A stretch of 64,000 nt of DNA, taken from the NCBI GenBank assembly GCA_020744425.1, contig JAGMUV010000025.1, positions 930,001 through 994,000 on the forward strand, read 5' to 3'. The notes under the pieces are model-generated. The model saw only the letters and a list, made by a program, of their open reading frames with translations. It was not told where the DNA came from and did not search any database. The translations under genes were made by a program, and so were the position numbers. The stretch's first letter is position 1. Every line of letters begins with the position of its first letter. This DNA comes from Dactylonectria macrodidyma (Eukaryota > Ascomycota > Sordariomycetes > Hypocreales > Nectriaceae). This document shows, piece after piece, positions 34,350 through 45,108 of the stretch.

Positions 34350-34715
34350 TAAAGCGACTGTGAGGGACGAAGAGGATGAAAAAACAACCCCAAATCAGTA
34401 ACCTAAGAAGGTCCGGATTGAGGGCTGCTGTGGTGGCCCGGATCGTAAGGAAGGTCTAGCTAGCAAGGCTGTAAGAGCGATCCGGGCAGAAGACGGCGAG
34501 GTCTCGTAAAGAGGGCAGCGTGGACAACTAGGTCAGAAGGGAAAGAAAGTCATGTCTATTGCTCGATGCTTCTTCTTGTCTGAACAGACAGCTTGCGGGC
34601 TCTTATACCCTCGGGCTAGGCTAGGTCGGCCGGCGCGGCTGGGCCGGGTCTGAATAGGTCCCGGGCTGCGATTTATTTAGTCCGGCTGGACCATAGTCCA
34701 GCCAGGGCCGCATCA
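34350..34715 (-). repeat. 3' LTR of the nested element
   Basis: 366 bp. It contains the hairpin-like CTGGACCATAGTCCAG near 34686-34701 and a GC-rich block. It matches 36941-37306 without length change; differences are mainly transitions. Confidence 0.85.
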
Positions 34716-36921
34716 TGCCTCCCCCTTGGTCTGATGCTTGCCCCCGAGCTGTCATGACCAAGCCCTATATCTAGTAGTAAAGAAAGAAGAAGATAATGTT
34801 AGGGTCTTGCTATGAAGTCGGCCTGGGCTTGGCGAGGGCTCGCTCGCCTCCTCTGTTATAACCTAACACGAATTACCTCCCCATTCTACATTCTGACCTC
34901 CCCCTTCTTTTTTCCTTGCATATAGTATCTAATTAGACACTTCTCAGTCCTATATAGTCACTAGCTTCAGTCTGTGATTCTTATAGTAGCCGCGGCTTTA
35001 TCCTGATCTGATTCTAATCTATGGTTAAGCTAGTATCTAATCGTAACTCCTACGGGTTTTTTTTAAATCTTGATGAGTCCTTAGCGAGTGCATACTGATT
35101 GCTATGTGAATCCTTTTTCTTCTAGCGGCTTATAGTTTAGGCATTAGTTCTGCTTCTCTATTAGCCTCAGAAAGTGTTACCTAAAGTCAACCTCCTTGCT
35201 CTCACTAGTAAGTTGACTAGCTGCGTGTTTTTCTAAGCGTTTAATTAGATGATTAGGGTCCTTATCTATCGGGCTATAGCTGGCTATTGTATGTAGGCTG
35301 ATAGGAACATCTGGAGCTTAAGACCTTAGGGCGGGCTTGGTGAGTGCTTGGCTAAGGCTTGGCCTATTAGGTTCCTTTTTTAAAAACTGTTAGTAAGAGA
35401 CTTCTGTCTTTAGGAAGCATATAATAAGATTAAATATCTTATTATAAGGCTTAGAAAATAGCTCTCTGATTATAATCTTCCTATTTTAATAGATGCGGAT
35501 AACTAGTGACTGAAGTAAGTAATAGATAGCTATATAATCCATTCTAGCTCGGGCCTATATCTCTTCTAGCTTATAATAAAAGCTTTAATAGCTTATTAAC
35601 TGTCTTAATGCCTTACAGTTGTCTGCTTAGTATAGGTTTAGTCTGATTAAAGCTTCAGTCTTGTCTTAGTAAGCGTTTAGTATGCTTTTATCTTAGTTTC
35701 TAAAAGTAACCTTTAGTCTCTCCTTTGTTTCCTCTTATAAGTCAGCCTAGAAGGTCCTTTTTACTTTAGTAACTATATCTAAATATATAAATCGTAATAA
35801 TACTTACTATTTCCTTTTTAGAGTTAATACTTAACTATTTAAATAGCTATTATATATTTATAAGAATATTATAATATTCTTACTTATAAAAATATAATTA
35901 AATACATATAGTAGGATTAATAACTTTATAGTAGGTGTAGCTTAATGGATAGGCTTAGTAAGGTCTTAGCTAGTAGTTAGCTAAGGCTCGTTCGTATAGT
36001 TGGGTTTTTAGGGACGTATCTCTTCTAAGTTAGGTCTGTAAGTAGGCGCAGAAGGGTTTAGTATTAGAGGTTATTAGCCTGATTTTTATAAAACCACCTT
36101 AGGAAGTGTTTTATTAAATACTTCTTAGTCGGACTGTTGTAGCTATATAATATAGGGAGAAGAAAAGCTCGCTCTAGGATTATCTTAAGGTTAGATTAAT
36201 AGAGTCTTAGTATTCAGTTATAGGATTCGTAAATAACTCACTATGCATTCAGCTATTCTATTTAGCTATAATACTAGAATAGAAAAAATAGATATAATAA
36301 AAGAAATCTAATTAAATATAGTAAGGTCTTATTCTTTAGGTTAGGTTAGTAAAAGGTTATTGCTCTAATCTTATTCTAAAGATGTATTAGTCTAATCTTA
36401 TAACCTAGACTATATAGCCTTTATATCCTTATTATTCTGTCTTACTAATAGTAAGAGAAATAAGAGGAATACTAAGACCTTATCTTATAAAATGACTTAT
36501 AAGACTAATAAAGCTATAATTGCTATTAACTCAGGCTGCGGTTACTACACTCTTAGGCTCATTAAGCATTGCCTTTATCTACGCTTCTATAACAGTATCT
36601 TCAAATCTCGTATTAGAATATCTCGCTGGATATAATTAGTTGATCCTAAGTTTCTATATATTAGTAGAACGGTCGGCGAGCACTAGGCGGCTGAGTTAGC
36701 AGCGTGCTAGGCCTAGGTCTTCGGAGATTGCGTCCTTATCTCTAGGACTAGTCGCAACCCCTATTTGCGCACTACGCGTACGCTTTCAGGGTTAACAGAA
36801 TCCCCTCGTCGTAGTCTCCTTACGGCCTTCTTATCCCTTACTCGCTCAGTATTTAACAGCAGTAGCTAAAAAGTGCATCTATTAATACTAAGCTTCGTAC
36901 TCAGTTAATAACAGACTTGCC

Positions 36922-36939
36922 GCCCTACTGTGACCTCTA
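36922..36939 (-). other. Primer-binding-site relic of the nested element
   Basis: On the minus strand, one base beyond the 5' LTR, the sequence reads TAGAGGTCACAGTAGGG. It matches TGGAGGTCACGGTGGGG beside the solo LTR at 61.7 kb with only G-to-A differences. The TGG start complementary to a tRNA CCA end supports a PBS. The tRNA species is not identified. Confidence 0.65.
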
Positions 36940-36940
36940 A

Positions 36941-37306
36941 TGAAGCGACTATAAGGGATAAAGAGGATAAAAAAACAACCCTAAATCAGTAATCTAAGAA
37001 GGTCCGGATTAAGGGCTGCTGTAGTGGCCCGGATCACAAGGAAGGTCTAGCTAGCAAGACTGTAAGGGCGATCCGGGCAGAAGACGGCGAGGTCTCGTAA
37101 AGAGGGCGGCGTAGACAACTAGGTCAGAAGGGAAAGAAAGTCATGTCTATTGCTCGATGCTTCTTCTTGTCTGAACAGACAGCTTACGGGCTCTTATACC
37201 CTCGGGCTAGGCTAGGTCAGCCGGCGCGGCCGGGCCGGGTCTGAATAGGTCCCAGGCCGCGATTTATTTAGTCTAGCTGGACCATAGTCCAGCCAGGGCC
37301 GTATTA
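36941..37306 (-). repeat. 5' LTR of the nested element
   Basis: 366 bp, the partner of 34350-34715. It shows more C-to-T and G-to-A changes than the left copy (for example GCCGTATTA for GCCGCATCA at its plus-strand right end). Confidence 0.85.
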
Positions 37307-38640
37307 GCAGACTTGTTATTCTTATAGAAGAGATATTAAGAATAGAAATCCTTTAATACTATTATAATAACCTAAGAGCTAGGCATATAGGGAAAGCTAA
37401 GATACTAGAATTAATTAGTAGAAAATTCTATTAGAACTGAATTAATAAGGATATTATAAACTATACTACTAGATATAAGAAATGCTATAGTGTGTTTATA
37501 TTTAGATATAGGCTATATAAGAAGCTATAGCTATTATTAATATTAGTAAATCCCTTTTAAGAAATTTCTATAGATTTTATTATAGAGTTATTAAATAGTA
37601 CTTAAGTAAATAGTAAGTAATATAATACTATCTTAATTATAGTATACTATATAACTAAGTATATAATCTTCATTTTATATAAAAAGATAATAACTATTAT
37701 ATAACTTATATAAGTATTATATAAATAAGTTAAATGTAAATTTAATATATTAGAAAGTATTATTAATAATAGAAATAAGCTATTTATAAATTAATTTTAA
37801 GCTGATCTAATAAGAGAATAGGCGATTTATTACTAACTGTCTACTGCATACTATCTATAAATAGATAAGTAGATTAAAAGAATAAACTAACTGCTTAAGA
37901 AATACCTTTATATCTTTATAAAAAATATATTAAAAAGATAGGTAGTATAATTAGTAAAAGCTGAGTTTATATATAATAATAGTTAGTATAGTATAATAAG
38001 AGTCTCTTTAATATAAGCACTATATAGTTACTATCTGAGAATAGTGAGCTATACTTTAGAATATTTAAAGATATAAGTATAAAGTATTATTAAATATATA
38101 AAGAATATTTAGTAAATATATACTAAAGCTTAAGAGAGTTAGGCTTAAGTAATAAAAGTATAAGTAAAAGCCTATAATAAGAAATATATTAAGTAAGAAT
38201 ATTATAAAGAATAAATTATAGAATTATCTATATATAACTTCTGATTTAAGAATAAAAAACTAATACCTAAGTATATTAAAATTATTATTATAAAGCGGGT
38301 TAGAAAGTAAGTATATTAAGTATACTTACTATAATAATACTATTAAATATATAATATATTCTTTATAATGCTTTTAGAACTATAGCTAGAAGCTTGCTAA
38401 AGGTATAGTAACTACTTAGTAAACCTCCTAGACCTAAAAGAAGAGGAAAATAAGTAAGAAGTAAAAGAGATTATTTTAAATAAAAAGACTAAAGAAGATA
38501 TATTCTACTTAATTAAATAAGCAGGTTAGCTAGTAGAATATAATACTTAAGAACCGTCCTAGTACTTAGAAAATATATAGAAAGCTATTTATTAATACTA
38601 TAAATAGAAGAAATATAATTATAAGAAATAAAATAATAAA
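37307..38640 (+). pseudogene. Chromovirus integrase and chromodomain relic
   Basis: The pol frame resumes right after the nested element. The zinc-binding region follows (HIGKAKILELISRKFY at about 37390), then the integrase core with PNSTQ, YNTILIIVDYITKYTIFI (about 37620-37680) and ESIVNDRNKLFTNQF; the DD of the catalytic core is readable. At 38461-38593 a chromodomain relic reads FYLIK, stop, AG, stop, LVEYNT, stop, EPS, where the stops stand for the conserved Trp codons. A C-terminal chromodomain places the element in the chromovirus branch of Ty3/gypsy. Frequent TAA/TAG in place of CAA/CAG/TGG shows RIP. Confidence 0.78.
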
Positions 38641-40330
38641 TAATTAAAGATATATTAAAAGCGTATTAATAGCTTATTAAACAATTAGTATTATTTAAAA
38701 TAAACTAAGTATTTAATAAAGCTAATTAATACTTAAGCTAGAATAACTATAAACTAGAACTAGAACTATAAAACTAGAAATAATACTTAGTTATAAGACT
38801 TCTTTACCTAATAGCTATAGTAAAAGTGAGAAGTATTATTTGCATTTACTAAGGGCATAGTAAGCGAAGGGAGAGCAGTTATAGCAGTAGCCTCAGCCTA
38901 GGCTATAACTGCCTCTGCTTTAATATAAAGAGATGCTTTGCCTTTATTATTATAAATAAGAGAAGACTTAATAATAGAAGATAGTAAGCGGGTATAGTAT
39001 AGTTAATAAGGAGTTAGTAGCTTAATAGTAAAGAGAGCGCTAATAGTACTATAATAAATAGGAAGAGTGCTAAAAAATAAGATAAGTAATTTAAAAATAG
39101 GATTCTTATAATACTTTTTAATAGCTATCTTTATATTATTATTAAAATCTTTAGAGTATTTAGTTAGAGATCCTTTAATAAGTATAGAGTATATAAGTAT
39201 CTCTTTAGTAATTATAAGATAAGTAAGCGTAGAATGAAGGGCAATGGCCTAAGTAGGCTTATAATAGTAAAGAGAAGTAATAGACTTAGAATACTTAGAT
39301 AGCTCTTTTTTAGAGACGTTAGATAATAGACTTAATTAGATATATATTAGTTTAGATATATAGAAGTAAAGAAGAAATATATAATAAAATCAGTTTATAA
39401 CTTTATAAATTATATAAAGTATAAAGCCTTTTAATATACTAAGGAGGGATAACTACTATTTATAGAATAAGTATTTATTAAGTTCTTAGTAAAAGTAAAG
39501 ATATAGTATTAAATAGTAGTAATAGCCTTTATAAATCGATAGATCTTTTAATACTTAAGATTATTAAAGGCATTTATATTATCCTTACTTTAATTATACT
39601 AACCCTAATAATAAAGGAAGTTCTAATACTATTAAATAGTAAAGATAAGTTTAATAAGAATTTAATAATATATTAAATATATAGTAAATACTTAATAAGA
39701 ACTTAGAAAGACTTATTATACTATACTTTTACTTTATTGCCTTATAAATAGTATATTAAGAAGATAAAGAGCTATATATATAAGTATAATTAAAAGAATA
39801 GTATTTCTATTCTATATAATAAGAATAAAGAACTTTATTTTTTAGTATTCTTAAAAACCAATTATTTAAAAATATATACTTAGTATTAGTCTAAGATTTA
39901 TATTATAATAAGACCTTCGTAATAGCTATAAGGAATGATATTATAGTAGATATATAGCGAATAGATATAGAATGATCAGTAAGTAAAGAGAGTAAGGAGA
40001 AGAGAGAAGATAATAAGAAAGTATATATAAAGCGAGAAAAAAGGAATATAATAAGAAGATAAATATATAAAAATTATATAAAGCTAAAGAAAGGAAAATA
40101 ATAATTATAAGTAATATAAAGAATAGAAATACTATAATTTAAGCAAAGTAAGGCTATATAGCTAGTAAATACTGGCTAAATGCTTAGACTAATAATAAAT
40201 ACTAGACTTATAATTCTTATTATTTATACTCTATAGTATATAGTAAATATATACTAAATGTATAGATAAATAATGACCTTATTACTTTAATAATAGAGGT
40301 ATAGGAATCATACCTTAGGATAAGGCTTAA
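38641..40330 (+). other. Chromovirus 3' part beyond the chromodomain, possible extra ORF relic
   Basis: About 1.7 kb lies between the chromodomain and the right purine tract. A plus-strand frame with few non-RIP stops can be followed in segments, for example around 39700-39990 (KELYIQ, LFFSILKNQLFKNIYLVL). I do not recognise it. A less mutated patch at 38850-38930 carries an 11-bp inverted repeat (GCAGTTATAGC, 38875-38885 with 38902-38912). Confidence 0.35.
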
Positions 40331-40352
40331 AAGAGAGAGAGATAATTATAAT

Positions 40353-40521
40353 AGTTAGGGCCGATAGAGCTATAGTCTTATTAAATAAGAGACTATATAA
40401 TATAGGCTAGACTAGCTCTTTAGTAAGGGCTTGCTAAGCACTTACTAAGTGAATGCTTATACACTACCCTATACCTACTTTTAAATCTCTTATATAACAC
40501 CTTAATAGACCAACCCTTACA
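40353..40521 (+). repeat. Right LTR of the chromovirus
   Basis: 169 bp, matching 29664-29832. It ends CAACCCTTACA and is preceded by the GAGAGAGA purine tract. It is more AT-shifted than the left LTR. Confidence 0.75.
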
Positions 40522-40599
40522 TCCTTATATAATAGAATCATATACTATCACTATACACTATAATAAACTATCTTCTAATACAACACTCTTATCTTTATA

Positions 40600-40775
40600 T
40601 ACTTCTTACTTTATTATTCTTTATAAGAATATCCTTATATAAGCTATAAGCTTATACTTTTACTACTTAGTGACTTCTAATATATCTTTATATACTCCTT
40701 ATTATATTATTCTTTATAAGAATATCCTTATATAAGTTATAAGCTTATACTTCTACTAGTCAGTAACTTTTAACA
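40600..40775. repeat. Tandem duplication, ~80-bp unit
   Basis: Two adjacent copies share TTATTCTTTATAAGAATATC followed by CTTATATAAG and TATAAGCTTATACTT. They differ by several C/T changes. The core is itself palindromic (TTCTTTATAAGAA). Confidence 0.65.
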
Positions 40776-41861
40776 GTAATTAAATAACTAGTAATTAAGT
40801 CTAGTTACAGCCTCTTTATATTACTGCTTGAATTGTTAGTATTTGGCTTACTACTAGACGGCCCCCCCTTCTAAATTAGCGGCGCTGAAAGGGGTTGCAA
40901 GATAAGATGTTTCATAACCTTAGTCAAAGTCACGCTAAGATTTAGTAGGGAGGCTACTGATGGATTGGGTTTAGGAGTTGTTGATGTTTACGATAAGGGT
41001 GTGCATGATTTCGGGCTCTGCCGCACCCGGGTGAGGCGGTTATGTAAGCATTCATCGCCCACTAACCACACAACCGCTCAGGGGCTGCCACTGCCTTTTT
41101 CAGTCCACATTGCGCTGTTAAGCAACAGGCAGGCTAAACTTTCATTATTACATGACTCGGTTACATTAGGTGATATGTATAGTAGCCGTGGCGTGAGACT
41201 TTTCTAGTTACCCCGGCAGTGATAAGCCGTTGACCTGGATTGTGGGCTGGGGCAATAAGGCAGAATAACCGTACCGGCGCCAAATGGCAACAGTGACCTA
41301 ACCGCTAGTTGAAGGGTGCCTTTTCAGGACCAAGCAAGCCCCCACATCGATTAAACTTTAATGTGCCGTCAGGGGATGTGCCGAACCACGCTAGCATTAC
41401 TCGGCCGCTCCATTTAGCTTGACCTGGGTTCACGTGCAGCGGTAATACTTTCGGCCTTGTCACTGGCATAAGGGCTTTTACTCTTCTCGTTTCGGGGGGG
41501 CTGTCGGGCAGCATCCTTCTATGCCCAAGCCAGACCCCCTCGAGAGGGTCAGTGTAAGCGCTGATATGTGGCATAATGAAGCCTGCATGTAGTCGGGCAT
41601 CATAATCTGAAGATTTCCTAATGGATCACAAGCCTAGGTCCCTCCCCAACGGTTCATCAATCCGCAGCGAAACCTCATCCAGAGGAAGCCCTTCGTTGCC
41701 TACTTCTCTGCTAGAGGTGAAACCTCTACCCCGACAGCATGGCGCAGGAAATGTTACGACGTCAGGAGCCTGTTATCCAACTAATGAGAATTTAGGGATA
41801 TCATACTACTGGGATAGTGTCGATCATACAGGGTTCTCCAGAAGCGGACTGCGCGATCTGC

Positions 41862-42001
41862 ATTCTAAATACTACGTTGTCTGTCCTTAGCCTATCTTGC
41901 TACCACTGGCCTTAATTCAGTGCCGATCTTTATTCTAAATACTACGTTGTCTGTCCTTAGTCTATCTTGCTGCCACTGGCCTTAATTTAGTGCAGTGCCA
42001 G
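41862..42001. repeat. Tandem duplication, 70-bp unit
   Basis: ATTCTAAATACTACGTTGTC begins at 41862 and again at 41932. Both copies continue through CTGTCCTTAG and CCACTGGCCTTAAT with four or so C/T or A/G differences. Confidence 0.85.
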
Positions 42002-42376
42002 CTCAAGCCATTTTCACATGAGTAGTATACCCTTTGCCCCTTTCTCCTCCTCCTCATGGCATTATATATCCTGTCTCTTCCCTTCTCCCCCATGAGAGGT
42101 CGCACCTTGTCTGTCTCCCAAAAAATATTTATAGATATATCATCCCGTGGAGGATTTTTCCCTGTCATTGTATCTCATCTTCCTTTACCAGCCAGCAGGT
42201 AATAGGTGAGGCCAAGCGATACTGATAGTATTATATTTTTCAGTATTCTTCTGCTATAGTCCCCACCCCCTCCAAACCCTGTTTGTCGGTTTTATTATCA
42301 CAACAGTTTCTTATCCATCTATCTCATTCTTCTACCACTCTAAATTCGACATCAATAGCTGATAATAACTGCTGCA

Positions 42377-42558
42377 ATGAGTTACACGCCGGACGCTGGC
42401 GTGATGAGTTCTATGCTCATCACGTTTTCTATCGCTACAGTTCTCCTAGTATGTCGTCTGGCATCTCGAAAGCTCACAAATGTGGCACTGTGGTGGGATG
42501 ATTATTTTGCTGTGATTTCTTGGGTGAGTTGCTTAGTGCTATAACTTAATGATTAAAC

Positions 42559-42601
<43 letters not shown>

Positions 42602-43850
42602 ATTTAGTTCGCTAATCGTCTTATTAATAAGGTCGCGGCTGCTCTCTACTTCGGTTTTACGATATACTGTAAGTTTATTATCACCTAAGGACTCAGGAAC
42701 CTCCCTCGGGGCAGCAAAATATTAACATACTAACTATTTCTCTGTAGGGGCTACTGAAATGGGTCTAGGTCATATGAAGAAGGATGTTCCTCAACCAGTC
42801 GAGAGGGTCGAGGAGTATGCTCGGTTCGGGCTTTTTATGGCCGAGTTCTTATACGCAATGTCGCTGGGATTCTCCAAGCTGGCTATCCTCGGCTTCTATT
42901 GGCGCCTGTTCAGTGTCTCTAACATCCGACTGGGAATCTACATCCTCCAGGGAAGCACCGTGATCTGGCTCACCATCCGAACCTTTATGACCATCTTCCA
43001 CTGTATACCAGTCGAGGCCTACTGGAACCACAACATCAAGGACGCTGTGTGCAAAATCGACCCCGCTAAGTTTATGTTTGGCACGACCCTGGTTCATCTA
43101 ATGCTTGAAGTTGCTGTTCTATCGCTGCCTGTATATCAGGTCAAGAGCCTCAAGCTTCGCCTGGGTCAAAAGATTGCTGTCGTCGCTATGTTTATGTTTG
43201 GTATCTTGTATGTCTTTGTCCACCTCTATCTCTCTTCCTTTTTTCCTTGTTATCCTGTGTTAGCAGATAACTGACTGAATATTTCTCATAGTGTTTGTGC
43301 CGCGTCGATTATAGTACTTGTCGAAGCAATCACACTGGATCCCAAGACGACAGAGATGGCGAGGGATATTAAAGGAGTTATTATCTGGGCAGGCACGGAA
43401 GCTTATTTAGCTATTATCTCTTGTGAGTAATTTATGAATCTAATCTAAACAGCATTATTGGTTTTGATGCTAATTTCCCCCTAAAAAGCTTGTCTCCCTA
43501 TAATAAGGCCTATCTTCCGCAGGCTTATTTCCGGCTCGATACTTAGCTCCAAATCCAACTCAACTGGTCCTAACCCTATTAGCGGCTTAACCAGCAGCAA
43601 GGGCATCAAACTTAGCAACATTAATCGGACAAAAGAGGTCGACGATAATAGTTCGCAGCGACAGCTGGCCGAGCTTGAGGACGGGTCGTCTGGTGACATT
43701 GACTTTAATTCCTATGCGGAGCGCGGCGGCCATAATAATACTATTATTACTAGCTGCGTTGATGAGGTGCCTAACAGCAGCGCTAACACCTCAAGGACAT
43801 ATGGCATCCAAGTTAAGAATGAGACTAAAGTATATTATGAATCTACTTGA
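42377..43850 (+). CDS. PTH11-like integral membrane protein (fungal rhodopsin domain)
   Basis: Five exons (42377-42523, 42632-42668, 42748-43207, 43292-43422, 43489-43850) give 378 aa with an open frame throughout. The first TM segment is followed by LWWDDYFAVISW, the family's WxxDDY box. Then come GLGHM, a helix with SLGFSKLAILGFYWRLF, a helix ending in HCIPVEAYW (CxP after helix 4), a helix with VHLMLEVAVLSLPVYQV, and a last helix with GVIIWAGTEAYLAIIS followed by PIIRPIF. This is the standard rhodopsin-domain/SAT4 series (PF20684). The ~90-aa tail is polar and Ser/Asn-rich. Intron 1 contains a (CT)n microsatellite of about 35 bases. An alternative acceptor at 42607 would add eight in-frame residues; I prefer 42631 because it follows a GCTAAT branch-like site. 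It is the third member of this family in the window. Confidence 0.82.
42562..42596. repeat. (CT)n microsatellite in intron 1
   Basis: About 17 uninterrupted CT units within the first intron of the receptor gene, upstream of both candidate acceptors. Length variation here could influence splicing (inference). Confidence 0.85.
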
Positions 43851-44269
43851 AAGAAAGAGAGGGCAGGTAGGCTATGCCTTTCAGTACGAAAGGTCTTCTT
43901 AAGCTCTGGGATTCTTCACCCAAAATTTGGCCCCCCTTGCAAAATTACCGCATTAAGCGATTACCCGATTAGTACGGAAGGCCGGAGGAATTAACTGGTC
44001 ATAAACCCCCTGCTGGCCCAATTTCAATCAGGGCACACCAAGTTAGAGGACCTCACCCCCTTCAGTACTGAAATAACTCTTCTACTTACATCGACTCTAC
44101 CCCTAGTGATCGTAATATCTGGATCTTCATTCGACCCCCGTGTCATCCTAGTATTGCTATAACACTTACGAGCCTTACTCTCTTTATACTACTGCTGACG
44201 TAGTGTTTATATGTATTCACATATCCCTTATTAATTCAATTTCACTCTAATGGCTTAATAAATAAGACG

Positions 44270-44800
44270 ATCTGCCTCGGCGAGTACTGAACCTGAACCT
44301 CTTATCGGTTTCCCTTCTAGTAGACTCTGCTTTCTGCCTAAAGAGATCTTTAGTATAGAGATACGTGTCTTTGATTATAAAGCTGCTTAGCCTAATGCAA
44401 ACCCAGACCTCACCGTCTAGGCCCTAATGAATGCACTCAAACACTGTTCTACTCGAGTGCTTCTAATTCTCGAGCTTAATAAGGTTAGTCTCTTGGTCCT
44501 TGCCCCGGTCTGCTCTGTAGTAACCTATACAGCCGGCCCGAGAATTAGAGCTCCGATCCTAGTATGATATGCGGAGTCTGAAGCAGAACCCCTACGTCTT
44601 AAACTTCAGTCACAGTCAGAACTGTAATGCAATGATCCGCCATCTTATAGGAGACGAGCGGGAGGCGCAGGATTGTTATACTAGGTGTGCTTAGAAGAAA
44701 GGCGCCCTTATTAGCTATATTATAACTAAGGGCTTTACAATCTGTAGTAATTATAACTAGAATCGATCAGGGCTTGTATAACGATCAGAATGCAACTATG
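44270..44800 (+). pseudogene. DUF3716-like cysteine-rich protein, pseudogene
   Basis: A frame beginning near 44280 (STEPEPLIGFPSS, IRVFDYKAA, stop, PNANPDLTV, stop, ALMNAL) and a second from 44569 (NPYVLNFSHSQNCN) end in a cysteine-spaced module. That module reads C-YTRC, stop, KKGALIS, ITKGFTICSN, N, stop, NRSGLV. It resembles the fungal DUF3716 zinc-knuckle-like module (C-x2-C, GPF-x-CV, CANCxW), with Cys shown as Tyr and Trp/Gln as stop. Those changes are C-to-T or G-to-A, as in RIP. Family assignment is from memory and tentative. Confidence 0.42.
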
Positions 44801-45108
44801 GGGAGTGACCCAGGAATATTACTCAGGCAGGATCGAGGTGCGTAAGACAACGCGGCACAGAATTGCATCATGAGCTGTTGCTGCTTGAGATAGGTTGCGA
44901 AGCATTACTAAGTATCTTTGTACCGAGATGTATAGACTACTCCAGAAGAAAAGGAGAACAGAATAGTAGAATTGGAAATAAATCGGACAAGTTTTATAAG
45001 ATTACTTTGAGTCCTCGCAGAGTCAATGCAGTCGAAGCTGCTGCGTGTACCAATCCCACTTTCCCTTTTGCATTATCACATGCTGTTTCCTTCAACTCAT
45101 GCCCCATC

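Larger units (their letters stand above)
34350..37306 (-). mobile_element. Nested LTR retrotransposon, apparently non-autonomous
   Basis: Two 366-bp direct repeats (34350-34715 and 36941-37306) bound a 2957-bp element. On the minus strand the LTR starts TGATGCGGCCC and ends GCTTCA/GCTTTA (TG..CA type). A purine tract, AAGGGGGAGG, lies against the left LTR (34718-34727). A primer-binding-site relic, TAGAGGTCACAGTAGGG, lies against the right one (about 36923-36939). Both fix the minus orientation, with the right LTR as 5' LTR. The 2.2-kb interior shows no RT, RNase H or integrase motif in either direction, only short frames, so it was probably moved by another element's machinery. It is less AT-rich than its host, consistent with a younger insertion. 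Confidence 0.8.
29664..40521 (+). mobile_element. Ty3/gypsy chromovirus, RIP-degraded, split by a nested element
   Basis: Direct repeats of 169 bp at 29664-29832 and 40353-40521 are taken as its LTRs. A purine tract (AAAAGAGAGAGAGAT, ~40329-40343) lies just upstream of the right LTR, which sets the plus orientation. Between them, in family order, lie a CCHC zinc knuckle, a reverse transcriptase/RNase H relic, an integrase and a chromodomain. Subtracting the 2961 bp due to the nested insertion (element plus duplicated GCAG), the element is about 7.9 kb. All genes are destroyed by stops, and the sequence is extremely AT-rich, as expected from RIP. A clean target-site duplication could not be fixed. 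Confidence 0.8.
40522..42376. other. Intergenic/repeat border, no gene supported
   Basis: AT-rich DNA ends near 40860. From there composition is normal, but no frame is recognisable. Two tandem duplications occur, listed separately (about 40600-40775 and 41862-42001). Confidence 0.4.

Noticed and set aside
44863..45108. Extension of the GGWIW protein to an upstream ATG
   Set aside because: Composition unlike the rest and no signal peptide; the repeat protein most simply starts at 45109 or at an unseen exon.
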